Assembly: GCA_934644965.1 (NCBI GenBank)
Contig: CAKUDG010000018.1
Location: forward strand, 1 to 64,000
DNA length: 64,000 nt
Origin: an uncultured Victivallales bacterium
Lineage (GTDB): Bacteria; Verrucomicrobiota; Lentisphaeria; Victivallales; UBA1829
Direction: 5' to 3'
Shown one piece after another: positions 52,610-60,877 of this stretch (its first letter is position 1; each line of letters opens with the position of its first letter). Under the pieces are notes generated by a model. That model did no database searches. It was not told the DNA's origin and saw nothing but the letters and a program-made list of their open reading frames with translations. The translations under genes were made by a program, and so were the position numbers.

Positions 52610-55600
52610 ATGCGGAAATATTGTACTCAATGCGCTGCGATGAGAGAGCCTGCGGTTTCGTCGGAGGACGAGTCTTCGTCATCCGATTTCTGTCCTGTCT
52701 GCGGGACGGAGCTCTGCGGTCTCGGGGATCTGCCTCCCGGGACGCTTGTCGAAGGATTCATGATCAAACATGAAATCGGCCGTGGAGGCATGGGGGTCGT
52801 CTACCTTGCCGAGCAGATGAATCTGAAACGGGAAGTGGCGCTGAAGATTCTTTCCGAGGAACTGGCTTCCAACAACAGTTTTGTGGAAGGTTTCTTCCGC
52901 GAAGCGCGCGCTGCTGCGAGCCTGAACCATCCGAATATCGTACAGGCCATTGACGCGGGATCAACTCCGGGCGGAATCTATTATTTCGTGATGGAGCTGA
53001 TCGAAGGCGAAAACCTGGATGAGCGGATCGCCCGCGAAGGTCGCATTGATCTCGACACTTCATTGAATATTGCCGAAAAAATTTCCGCCGCCATGGCTTA
53101 TGCCTGGGAAAAACAGAAACTCTGCCACGGAGATATCAAGCCGGAAAACATCATTCTGAAGCCGAACGGCGAAATCAAACTTGCCGACCTCGGCCTGGCA
53201 AAAAACTACAATGATACTTCCAACGCCACTTCGTCCGACACGGAAATTATGGCCACTCCGCTTTACGCCGCCCCGGAACTGATCCGTTACCAGAGGGACA
53301 AAATCGGCTACCGGACGGATATGTATTCCTTCGGCGCCACATTGTATCATATGCTGGTCGGCAAACCTCCGTTCCCCGGGAGCGATCCCCAGGCGGTCTG
53401 CGAGATGCAGCTCAATTCCCAGGCGCGGCCTTTGATCGCGTTGGACCATTCCATCCCGAGCCGCTTGTCCATTCTTGTCGATACGCTCATGGAAAAGGAT
53501 ATTTACAAGCGCCCGGAAACTTGGAGAGACGTTCATTCCATCATCGAAGAGATTCAGGAACACCGGAAACAGACAAACTCCGAATCCCCCCTTTCTTCTA
53601 CTCTCCCCGACGGGAAAAACGAGGAAGAAAAACACGAATTCGAAACGGAAAAACATTTTTCCACCAGATCCCTTAAATACATTTTCTTTGTTCTTTCTGC
53701 TCTTCTGATTCTTTCCGGCGGAGCTTTTTTTGTTCTTCATTATTTTTCCGGGGGTGGAAAACCCGATGCAGCCAGGAATGCGGAGGCGCTTGGAGATCCA
53801 TCGGGCCAGCGTGCGGATGCGCAAAGCAGTGAATGGTCTTCATTGAAGGAACGTCTGGGTTCCATGAAACTGCAGGATGCCATCAATGAGGTTTCCGCAT
53901 TTATTGCAAAATATCCGGATGTTTCGACGGAGGATGCCATCCCGGTGCTGAACACGTTGATGGCGAGGAGGGAAAGAGAGGAAAACATCCGCGCGTTCCG
54001 GGAAGAAGTGGATTCCGTTCTTTCGGAGGTGGAGACTTCAGGGGAGAAACTGGAAAACGATCTCCGCCGCCAGAAACAGCTGCTTGGGAAAATCGGAACT
54101 CTCCGGAAGAAACAGGATGTGATGAAGATTCAGAACGTTCTGGGGACAGAATATCAGAAGCGACTTCAGGTGGTTCACGGCCGTTTGGTGGCGGGGATAG
54201 CGCGCCTGGAAAGGGAAGAACGTCAGAGAAAGAAGGAAGAAGAGCTGAGACGTCTTCAGAAGGCCAGTGAAGAACGGGCCCGGGAAATGGAGAAAAAACT
54301 TCTGGAACGGAAAGCCCGGGAAATGGAAACCCGCGCGATGGAGGATCTGATTCTCCTGTTTGAGGATCATTATGGGCGTCTTTCCGGAAACGCGCCGGAT
54401 CCCGACCTTGAAAAAGATTTTCAAAGCTGGTTCGATACTTATGCTTCAGTGCCCCTGCAGATTCAGGAACAGGGGGAACTGGCACAGAACTACCTTCTTT
54501 CGCTGAAGAATCCATTCTGGAAAATCCTTGCGGAGAACGACGCCCGATTGAAAGGATTTGAATTGTTCCCGGAGACTTATCCCGGTTATGGATTTGACTC
54601 CGTGGATGAAAAACTGATCAAACTCTCTCAGCGGGACGGAAAAGTGATTCTGGGCAAGAGAATTCCCTGGGAATCCCTGAAAGGCCAGGACCTGAAGGCC
54701 TTTATGCGCAGAATCATCGGGAATGAACCCTTCTTCAAGTCTCTGGTCCGGCGCAGTCAGGAGGGGCTTCTCGGACATTATATTCTGGCAAACGGCTTTG
54801 AACCCTATGTCCCCATCATGGCCAGACATTATTTCGGAGCTGAGGAATCCCAGTACTACTGGGACCTCTCCAGGTTTATGAAGATGGTGGAACAGGAAGG
54901 GAAAGCCATTCGTCTGTGGCGCGAAATTCAGGCGATGGAAGCGATCGGAAAGAATCCGGTGAAGCAGGCTGAAACCCTGATGAAAGAGCATCGGATGAGT
55001 TCGGTTTATACTCGTTATGCGTCCACCATTTTGCGATATGCCACCATGAGGGATGTGGATTCTCTGTCGGAAATGCCGGAGCGTCCGCAGGAGAAGCCCC
55101 GTCAGGAAGAGGGGAAAACGTTGGATGATTTTACCGAATTCAAGAAGCGTCTTGAGAGCATGGAGCTTCAGAAGGCGATAGATGCTTTAACAGAGTATAT
55201 CAAGGAATCGCGCTCTGCTTCAGTTTCCGCGGAAGCCATCCGTTTGCGGGCGCAGTTGACCCGCAGAAAGGCAAGGATGGAAGAAAATGCCGGGAAGTTG
55301 CGCATGGAACTTGCTGCTATCTTCGCCTCTGCCGGTGAACGCGGGGAAAAACTCGGGAATGATCTGGCGCTGTGGCGATCGTCTCTGGAGAGGGTCAGAG
55401 CCCTGCGTTCCAAGATGGAAGAGTCGGAAGTCCGGGAAATTTTGACTGACTCGAGAAAACGTCTTCAGACTCTGGAATCCAGTCTGTCGGCAGGGATTGT
55501 GCATCTGGAAAATGAAATATCTCTTGGAAAGAAAAATGAAAAGGCTGGCTTGCAGAATCTTCCCGGACGGCGGAAGGATCTCGCTGCAGATTTTCAGAGG

Positions 55601-56398
55601 AATGCTCCGGTGGAGGCTCCCCCGAGGCCGTTTATCAGTCCGGAGATCAAAGCTCTGGACCAGATTTTCGATTCTCAATTGACATTTTATGACAAAAACG
55701 GAAGAACTTACAATACCAGTCATGATTTTCAGGTTCTGTTCAATCTTTATCCGGATTTAGAGAAGAAGGGGAATCCGCGTTTCAGGAATCTCATCAAAAT
55801 CAGTCAAAAATTTTTAAAGTCTCTGGAAACTCCGCTTTATCAGATTCTCAAAAAGAACCTGGTTCATCTGAAAGGAAAAGAACTCTTTCCAGATACCTAT
55901 CAGGGATTTGTTCTTCAAGACTTTGAAAACAATACGATCCGTCTGAAGAAGCAGGGGGAAGAGGTGGTGTCTGTGATCCAGTGGGATAAAATAACGAAAT
56001 CCGGCCTGCTCAGCTTTCTGCGCATGATTATCGACAATGAGTCCCTTTTTAAAAGTCTGGACGGGGAAAGCCAGGAGGGGCTTCTGAATCATGTTTTTGT
56101 CATTTCAAATAATTTCTATGTGCTTACGGTATCCGACCGTTATTTCGGAGTACGTTCCGAAACATCATTTAATCTCCGCTTTATTTGGGGAGTAGTTCTT
56201 CGTGGCCGGTTTCTGGAAATGGAAGCACAGCGTCTGATTGCAGAGATCCGAACCTCTGAAACCGCAGGGAAAGATTCCTCTGCAGCCCTTCAAAGACTTC
56301 AGATGTATTATCGTTCGACATCCGCCTACGCGGAAAACGCCCCATGGATAGAGGAACTTCTTTCCTTGAGTAGGAAAGAGATGGGGAAAGGGGAATAA
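52610..56398 (+). CDS. Large Ser/Thr protein kinase with zinc ribbon and duplicated output region
   Basis: 1262 residues. An N-terminal zinc ribbon (Cys5, Cys8, Cys28, Cys31) leads to a kinase domain: GRGGMGVV loop, ATP-binding Lys79, catalytic loop CHGDIKPEN (His173-Gly174-Asp175, so Arg of HRD is Gly), DLG at 193-195 and APE. A transmembrane helix lies near 355-379. The remainder is two copies of one module, about 407-820 and 840-1262. Each starts with a tetratricopeptide-like helix (LKERLGSMKLQDAINEV against FKKRLESMELQKAIDAL), continues through coiled coil, and ends in a globular part (KGFELFPETYPGY against KGKELFPDTYQGF; FFKSLVRRSQEGLLGHY against LFKSLDGESQEGLLNHV). Function of the module is unknown. 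It lies 41 bases after mlaD. Confidence 0.88.
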   Translation: MRKYCTQCAAMREPAVSSEDESSSSDFCPVCGTELCGLGDLPPGTLVEGFMIKHEIGRGGMGVVYLAEQMNLKREVALKILSEELASNNSFVEGFFREARAAASLNHPNIVQAIDAGSTPGGIYYFVMELIEGENLDERIAREGRIDLDTSLNIAEKISAAMAYAWEKQKLCHGDIKPENIILKPNGEIKLADLGLAKNYNDTSNATSSDTEIMATPLYAAPELIRYQRDKIGYRTDMYSFGATLYHMLVGKPPFPGSDPQAVCEMQLNSQARPLIALDHSIPSRLSILVDTLMEKDIYKRPETWRDVHSIIEEIQEHRKQTNSESPLSSTLPDGKNEEEKHEFETEKHFSTRSLKYIFFVLSALLILSGGAFFVLHYFSGGGKPDAARNAEALGDPSGQRADAQSSEWSSLKERLGSMKLQDAINEVSAFIAKYPDVSTEDAIPVLNTLMARREREENIRAFREEVDSVLSEVETSGEKLENDLRRQKQLLGKIGTLRKKQDVMKIQNVLGTEYQKRLQVVHGRLVAGIARLEREERQRKKEEELRRLQKASEERAREMEKKLLERKAREMETRAMEDLILLFEDHYGRLSGNAPDPDLEKDFQSWFDTYASVPLQIQEQGELAQNYLLSLKNPFWKILAENDARLKGFELFPETYPGYGFDSVDEKLIKLSQRDGKVILGKRIPWESLKGQDLKAFMRRIIGNEPFFKSLVRRSQEGLLGHYILANGFEPYVPIMARHYFGAEESQYYWDLSRFMKMVEQEGKAIRLWREIQAMEAIGKNPVKQAETLMKEHRMSSVYTRYASTILRYATMRDVDSLSEMPERPQEKPRQEEGKTLDDFTEFKKRLESMELQKAIDALTEYIKESRSASVSAEAIRLRAQLTRRKARMEENAGKLRMELAAIFASAGERGEKLGNDLALWRSSLERVRALRSKMEESEVREILTDSRKRLQTLESSLSAGIVHLENEISLGKKNEKAGLQNLPGRRKDLAADFQRNAPVEAPPRPFISPEIKALDQIFDSQLTFYDKNGRTYNTSHDFQVLFNLYPDLEKKGNPRFRNLIKISQKFLKSLETPLYQILKKNLVHLKGKELFPDTYQGFVLQDFENNTIRLKKQGEEVVSVIQWDKITKSGLLSFLRMIIDNESLFKSLDGESQEGLLNHVFVISNNFYVLTVSDRYFGVRSETSFNLRFIWGVVLRGRFLEMEAQRLIAEIRTSETAGKDSSAALQRLQMYYRSTSAYAENAPWIEELLSLSRKEMGKGE

Positions 56399-56509
56399 AG
56401 AACTGAGACAACGTTTTTCCTTTGCCTCAGTCCGAAGCCTGAGATGCTTTTCCCGTTTGAGAAAAGATTGAAAGTTTCTTTTTCCCATAATCCGGAACAA
56501 ATTGTCAGG

Positions 56510-56532
56510 TGTTTTTTTTGTGAAAAAAAACA
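56510..56532. repeat. Perfect A/T inverted repeat between kinase and regulator genes
   Basis: TGTTTTTTTT / AAAAAAAACA, a 10-bp stem with loop GTG. It lacks a GC-rich stem, so it is a weak terminator at best. Confidence 0.5.
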
Positions 56533-56541
56533 GATCCCGGG

Positions 56542-56569
56542 TTGAAAAAAATTTTCCCCGCTTTATGTT
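56542..56569 (+). promoter_or_regulatory. Promoter for the NtrC-like regulator
   Basis: TTGAAA (56542-56547), 16-base spacer, TATGTT (56564-56569), about 40 bases before the start. Confidence 0.6.
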
Positions 56570-56609
56570 TTTCACAGTGCTTGTTCAATACGGATAGATG
56601 TAAGTTCTC

Positions 56610-58040
56610 ATGGGAAAAATACTGATTATTGATGACGAGGCCAGCTCACTGCTGGTCATGCAGACTTTGTTGACAAGGGCGGGGCACGAGGTTCGTACTC
56701 ATTCAGACGCGGAGGAAGCACTCCGCATTCTCCGGGAGGACTGCTTCGACCTTCTGATTTCCGGGATCAACCTTGCGGGAATGGATGGACTGTCCCTGGT
56801 CCGCGAGTCGAAAAAAATCCATCCTGATATGCCGGTGATGGTTATGACCGCCTATTCCGATGTCGGGACTGCGCTTGAGGCGCTGGAAAGCGGGGCCACG
56901 GATTATCTGGTGAAGCCTTTCAACTATACGGAAATGGTGCCGAATATCGACCGGATCCTTTCCGCGGATCATACGACTGCAACTTCCAGCGGTTTTCACC
57001 GCCGTTCCTCCATCCGCTTCCATTTCGGGATGCTTGTGGGGGAATCCAAGGCCATGATGGAAGTGTATGCGGATATGGAGCGCGCTGCGGGGAGAAGGGA
57101 TCATCTGCTCATCTGCGGGCCTCGCGGGACCGGCAAGGAACTGTGTGCAAAAGCCATTCATTCCGCCGGGATGCATGCTCCGGTGGGCGCATTTGTTTCG
57201 GTTGATTGTGCGGCGCTGCCGCCGGACCGGATTGAGGAGGAACTTTTCGGTTCCATGGAATCCTCAGTGCTCCGCAACGGGCTCTTCATCACGGCGGACG
57301 GCGGGACACTTTATCTTCAGAACATCGACATCCTTCCGGCGGAAGAGCAGAAACGGATTGCAAAATTCCTGGATACGCACGAAATCTGGCCGGTCGGAGT
57401 GAATTCGCCGGTGTCCCTTGACTTCCGCCTGATCGCCTCCATCCGCTGTGCGGGGCGGGACGAGTCCGGGGGCTTTCCAGGGATCGAGCCGGCTCTGCTC
57501 AGGAAACTGACCAAGTTCCCGCCGCTCAGGATGCCTCCGCTCAAGGAAAGAACTCAGGATATTCCTCTTCTGGTGATGAAGTTCCTTGACGATTATGAGA
57601 TCGAACAGAGGCGCCATATGGAAATTTCGGATTCGGCATTGAGCATGCTGAAGAAAATGGACTGGTCAGATGGTCAGCTGGATCGTCTTTCGGCGTTTTT
57701 AAAACTCTCCATTTCCTATTCGCCTGCCGACTGCATTACCTCGGACTGCATCCGGAACACTTCCCGCAGGAAACTGAAGGGGCTGAACACGGAGCTTCCT
57801 TCCTATTCCGTCTACCGGAAATCCGTGCAGTATTCGCTTCCGCCGTTTTCCATTGAATCCATTCCGGAGCAGATGCCGTTGAAACAGCGTCTGAAACGTA
57901 TAGAGGCGCATTATATCAGGAGAATTATTTCGGATTTTGACGGAGACAAGGAACGGGCGGCTGAACATCTCGGAATCAGTCTGGCCACGCTGTACCGGAA
58001 AATGGATGAACGCAACAGTTCGGAGGATCAAAAATCATGA
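56610..58040 (+). CDS. NtrC-like regulator with degenerate receiver and AAA+ domain
   Basis: A 476-residue protein with receiver (1-115), AAA+ (about 138-370) and Fis-type HTH (about 425-468) domains. The receiver keeps the acidic pair Asp8-Asp9, Thr80 and Lys102, but the phospho-acceptor position is Gly52 (LLISGINLAGMDG). In the AAA+ domain Walker A is kept (GPRGTGKE, 170-177). The sigma-54-contacting GAFTGA loop is missing after ELFGS, and the Walker B acidic pair is replaced (GGTLYLQNID, Gln237-Asn238). It should therefore neither be controlled by Asp phosphorylation nor activate sigma-54 RNA polymerase. It probably acts as a DNA-binding regulator of another kind. The HTH (ERAAEHLGISLATLYRKM) is normal. 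Stop overlaps the next gene. Confidence 0.88.
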   Translation: MGKILIIDDEASSLLVMQTLLTRAGHEVRTHSDAEEALRILREDCFDLLISGINLAGMDGLSLVRESKKIHPDMPVMVMTAYSDVGTALEALESGATDYLVKPFNYTEMVPNIDRILSADHTTATSSGFHRRSSIRFHFGMLVGESKAMMEVYADMERAAGRRDHLLICGPRGTGKELCAKAIHSAGMHAPVGAFVSVDCAALPPDRIEEELFGSMESSVLRNGLFITADGGTLYLQNIDILPAEEQKRIAKFLDTHEIWPVGVNSPVSLDFRLIASIRCAGRDESGGFPGIEPALLRKLTKFPPLRMPPLKERTQDIPLLVMKFLDDYEIEQRRHMEISDSALSMLKKMDWSDGQLDRLSAFLKLSISYSPADCITSDCIRNTSRRKLKGLNTELPSYSVYRKSVQYSLPPFSIESIPEQMPLKQRLKRIEAHYIRRIISDFDGDKERAAEHLGISLATLYRKMDERNSSEDQKS

Positions 58041-58591
58041 TTGTCAAAAGAATTTGTCTTGCACTCGGGGTTCTCTGCTCAGCCTGTCTTCTGATGGGGT
58101 CGAGCACCTGCAATCCGGAGGAGGCCTGGGAAATGATGCTGGATCCGGAGGCCGCTGAAAAAATGATGGCGGAACCGGAATATGTGGTGACGGTTCATCA
58201 GATCGTCAAATATCCCAGGGCCGAAATGCTGGAAAAGGCGATCCCATCCTATTTCGGAGATTCCGTCATTGTCAATCAGAATTATTATATTTCCTCCAAG
58301 GAAATTGAGAAAATCGAACTTCTTGAGCGGAAAACGGATCCCGGCTTTTATGACTTGAAACTGACTTTCACTTCCCGGGGACAGAAAATGTGGATTGGTC
58401 TTTCCGTCAACAACCGGAGAAACCAGCTCGCTTTTGTGATCGACGGCATGCATTACAGAAATTTCGAGCCGAGATTGATTCTGGATGACGAGGACCTGAC
58501 TGTCATTGTGGACGGCCCCTTTGATGTCGCTACAGCCAATGCACTCCAGAAAAATTCCGAATCCAATTTCAAAAAGCTCAATAAGCGTTGA
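58037..58591 (+). CDS. Small exported protein of unknown function
   Basis: A 184-residue protein with an N-terminal signal sequence. Cysteines at about 14, 17 and 25 make lipidation possible (LCSAC or SSTC contexts), though neither is a perfect lipobox. The mature part alternates beta-like segments (YVVTVHQIVKYP, GFYDLKLTFTSRGQKMWIGLSV, QLAFVIDGMHY) and ends with a VDGPFDVATANAL helix; no family recognised. It overlaps the NtrC-like gene by four bases (ATGA), so the two are co-translated, and the regulator may serve the same process. Confidence 0.65.
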   Translation: MIVKRICLALGVLCSACLLMGSSTCNPEEAWEMMLDPEAAEKMMAEPEYVVTVHQIVKYPRAEMLEKAIPSYFGDSVIVNQNYYISSKEIEKIELLERKTDPGFYDLKLTFTSRGQKMWIGLSVNNRRNQLAFVIDGMHYRNFEPRLILDDEDLTVIVDGPFDVATANALQKNSESNFKKLNKR

Positions 58592-59329
58592 TCTGAGGCT
58601 TCTCTTTTTCCGGTTTCCCGGTTCACATCATCCCCCCTGATCCTCCTTAACTGCACTCCCTTTCTGGGATGCGTTTTTCTCTGCATTTCGATGACTTTAA
58701 AATACTTGTGGCATTGGGAAGAGGGATGGACGGCAAAACAAGACGGAGGGAGAAAATGTGAGACTGCCAGAGAAAGGAGAAATCTCATGCAGATAAAAAA
58801 ACACATTTTCCCCTCTGCAGAAATTTTCTTCCGAAGTGCCGGATGATGCCCTTTTTTCAGCTTCCGGAATCCCGGGGGAAAGAAAAGACAGGGGAAAAAA
58901 GGGAAAGAAGAAGAGAAAAATGCTCTCGGGAATTTTCCTTTACCCTCAATCGGACGCTTGATTCGGGGGAAGACCTTCTGAAAAAAGCAGGGAAATGGAA
59001 GAGAGAAGAGGGAATCCTGAGAGAGGGGAGAAAAACGTGTATTGTCTTTCTCCTGTTCACAGAGCGGTATTTCCGCCTCTAAAGCGGACGGCAGAGCCGA
59101 ATTGACTTCTCTCAAAACCGTCTCTCCGTCCGGGCTGTATACAGAGAGAATCGGCGGAAGAATGAGTTTTTTCTTTTTTTCTCTGTATTCGGACTTGAAA
59201 AGAAGATGTTCCGGCCTATATTACTCCTTCGATTTTCAAGGGAAGAGGCACAACCTCCGTTCCTGCGAATGACAGGGAAAAACAACGCCGGAATGGATCG
59301 GCTTTTCAAGAATTCAGGAGTAGAAGAAA
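58592..59329. other. Intergenic region with no supported gene
   Basis: About 740 bases. Purine-rich and pyrimidine-rich blocks (58850-59030) produce spurious frames. The only clear element is the rpmB promoter at 59195-59222, giving a leader of about 100 bases. Confidence 0.5.
59195..59222 (+). promoter_or_regulatory. Promoter for rpmB
   Basis: TTGAAA (59195-59200), 16-base spacer, TATATT (59217-59222) followed by A. Confidence 0.75.
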
Positions 59330-59560
59330 ATGAGCAATGTCTGCGATATCTGCGGGAAGAAGAAATTTTACGGTTCGACCATTATCCGGAAAGGTCTCGC
59401 CAAGAAAAAAGGCGGGATCGGGATGCATGTGGTGAAGGTTTCTCCAAGGACGTTTGAACCGAATATACAGTCTGTCCGTGTCAAGGAAAACGGAATCGTT
59501 GTCCGGAAGAAAGTCTGTGTGGCGTGCATCCGCAGCGGTAAAGTGCAGAAGGCCTGCTGA
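59330..59560 (+). CDS. rpmB: 50S ribosomal protein L28
   Basis: A 76-residue large-subunit ribosomal protein. It is the zinc-ribbon (C+) form with CDIC (Cys5, Cys8) and CVAC (Cys63, Cys66). The central RTFEPNIQSVRVKENG is typical of L28. A terminator follows at 59602-59647. No rpmG is next to it. Confidence 0.96.
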   Translation: MSNVCDICGKKKFYGSTIIRKGLAKKKGGIGMHVVKVSPRTFEPNIQSVRVKENGIVVRKKVCVACIRSGKVQKAC

Positions 59561-59601
59561 AGACAACAGGACAAGTGCTTCCGGGACTGGAAAGCCTGGA
59601 T

Positions 59602-59647
59602 AGCCGGAGTTGATTCTGCCTGATGCGGAGGACTCCGGCTTTTTTTG
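59602..59647 (+). terminator. Terminator after rpmB
   Basis: Perfect stem AGCCGGAGT/ACTCCGGCT (59602-59610 with 59632-59640), then seven T residues. Confidence 0.85.
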
Positions 59648-59739
59648 TCTTTTGCAGAACGGCAGGGACAGGGAGAGGTCCCGGCTGTGTCTGATGAAGA
59701 ATTCAACCATTACCATTCATATTTAGGAAGGATTGCAAG

Positions 59740-60498
59740 ATGAAGAAAGGGAAGAAGATCGCTTGGATTCTCGGGATTGTTGCCGTTGTACTGGTCCTGC
59801 TTATTGCGGGAGGGCTTTTTTTCCTTGACAAACTGGTGAAGACGGGTGTGGAGACAATCGGGCCGAAACTTGCAGGCGTGAGCATGACAGTCGGATCTTT
59901 GGATATTTCCCTGCTCAGTGGGAAAGTGGATCTTGAGGAATTCGTTATCGGGAATCCGGAAGGGTATACAACGCCTCATGCAATCAAAGTGGGGAAAGTG
60001 CTGGTGCAGATTGAGCCTCTCTCCGTTCTGGAGGACAAGATCGTGATCCGCGAACTGACTGTGGACGGAGTCGATGTGAATTTTGAAACTTCCCTTGTCG
60101 CCAGCAATCTGAATGACATCCTCAATAATCTGAACCGATTCTCCTCCGACGGGAAAAATACTGAAGATGCCAAAGAACCTGCTGATGATGATGCTGCGGA
60201 AGCCAGCCAGAAGAAACTTCAAATCGACAAGATCGCTCTGAACAACAATACGGTTTCAATTGTCATCAAGGGATCTGGTGCGGGCGCGCCGATTCCTCTT
60301 CCTCCGATCAATCTGGAGAATCTCGGGCAGGGACCGGAGGGAACGGGCATTGTGGATGTTTCCGAACAGATCCTTGCAAAACTCCTGACCTCCATTGCGG
60401 ACGCCGGAAAAGGAATTGATGTCAAACTGCCGGAAATTCAGCTTCCTGAAATCAAACTGCCTGAAATGAAACTCCCGGAGAGTTTGAATCCTTTCTGA
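59740..60498 (+). CDS. AsmA-like membrane-anchored protein with LPE repeats
   Basis: A 252-residue protein with one N-terminal transmembrane helix (about 7-30) and an AsmA-like beta-rich region: GVSMTVGSLDISLLSGKVDLEEFVIGNPEGY then KVGKVLVQIEPLSVL and IRELTVDGVDVNFE. AsmA-like proteins take part in lipid or outer-membrane homeostasis in the periplasm. The C-terminus carries four near-identical five-residue repeats (KLPEI, QLPEI, KLPEM, KLPES). AGGAAGGA precedes the start. The gene is flanked by terminators and is probably monocistronic. Confidence 0.72.
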   Translation: MKKGKKIAWILGIVAVVLVLLIAGGLFFLDKLVKTGVETIGPKLAGVSMTVGSLDISLLSGKVDLEEFVIGNPEGYTTPHAIKVGKVLVQIEPLSVLEDKIVIRELTVDGVDVNFETSLVASNLNDILNNLNRFSSDGKNTEDAKEPADDDAAEASQKKLQIDKIALNNNTVSIVIKGSGAGAPIPLPPINLENLGQGPEGTGIVDVSEQILAKLLTSIADAGKGIDVKLPEIQLPEIKLPEMKLPESLNPF

Positions 60499-60527
60499 TT
60501 CTTTTTATTTTTCTTCAGAAAAACAGC

Positions 60528-60569
60528 GGGAAGGAATCGGAGATTTTTTTTCTATTCCTTCCCTTTTTT
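60528..60569 (+). terminator. Terminator after the AsmA-like gene
   Basis: Stem GGGAAGGAAT/ATTCCTTCCC (60528-60537 with 60554-60563), then TTTTTT. Confidence 0.8.
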
Positions 60570-60629
60570 GCAGAATGTGTTTCTGCTTCGTTTTTTCTGC
60601 AACGGATTTTTGAAGCATGATTTCAAAAT

Positions 60630-60662
60630 CCTCTTCCTCAGAAATCCGGAAGAGGGTTTTTC
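60630..60662. terminator. Second hairpin terminator
   Basis: Stem CCTCTTCC/GGAAGAGG (60630-60637 with 60648-60655) followed by GTTTTTCTTTT. It could also serve the sigma factor gene on the other strand, although the T-run there is short. Confidence 0.55.
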
Positions 60663-60877
60663 TTTTCTCCCGCTGAAAAGAGACTCTTTTTCTAGCGAGA
60701 TTGTTTTTTCGTATAGGAGTTTGTTCATTCAGAAGAAAGAGAAATTCCGGGCATAGTGCAGACAGAAAAGGAGGGCGGGGGAGGGGAAAAAGAATTCGGG
60801 CTTGGAATCCGGAGGAAGTGGAAAGCGGCTCCTGCGGGAGTGAATCACATTTTCTCTTTTCCCGGATGATGATTTTT

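Larger units (their letters stand above)
60499..60877. other. Intergenic region with two terminators
   Basis: Contains the terminator of the AsmA-like gene and a second hairpin listed separately; the rest shows no gene. Confidence 0.5.
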
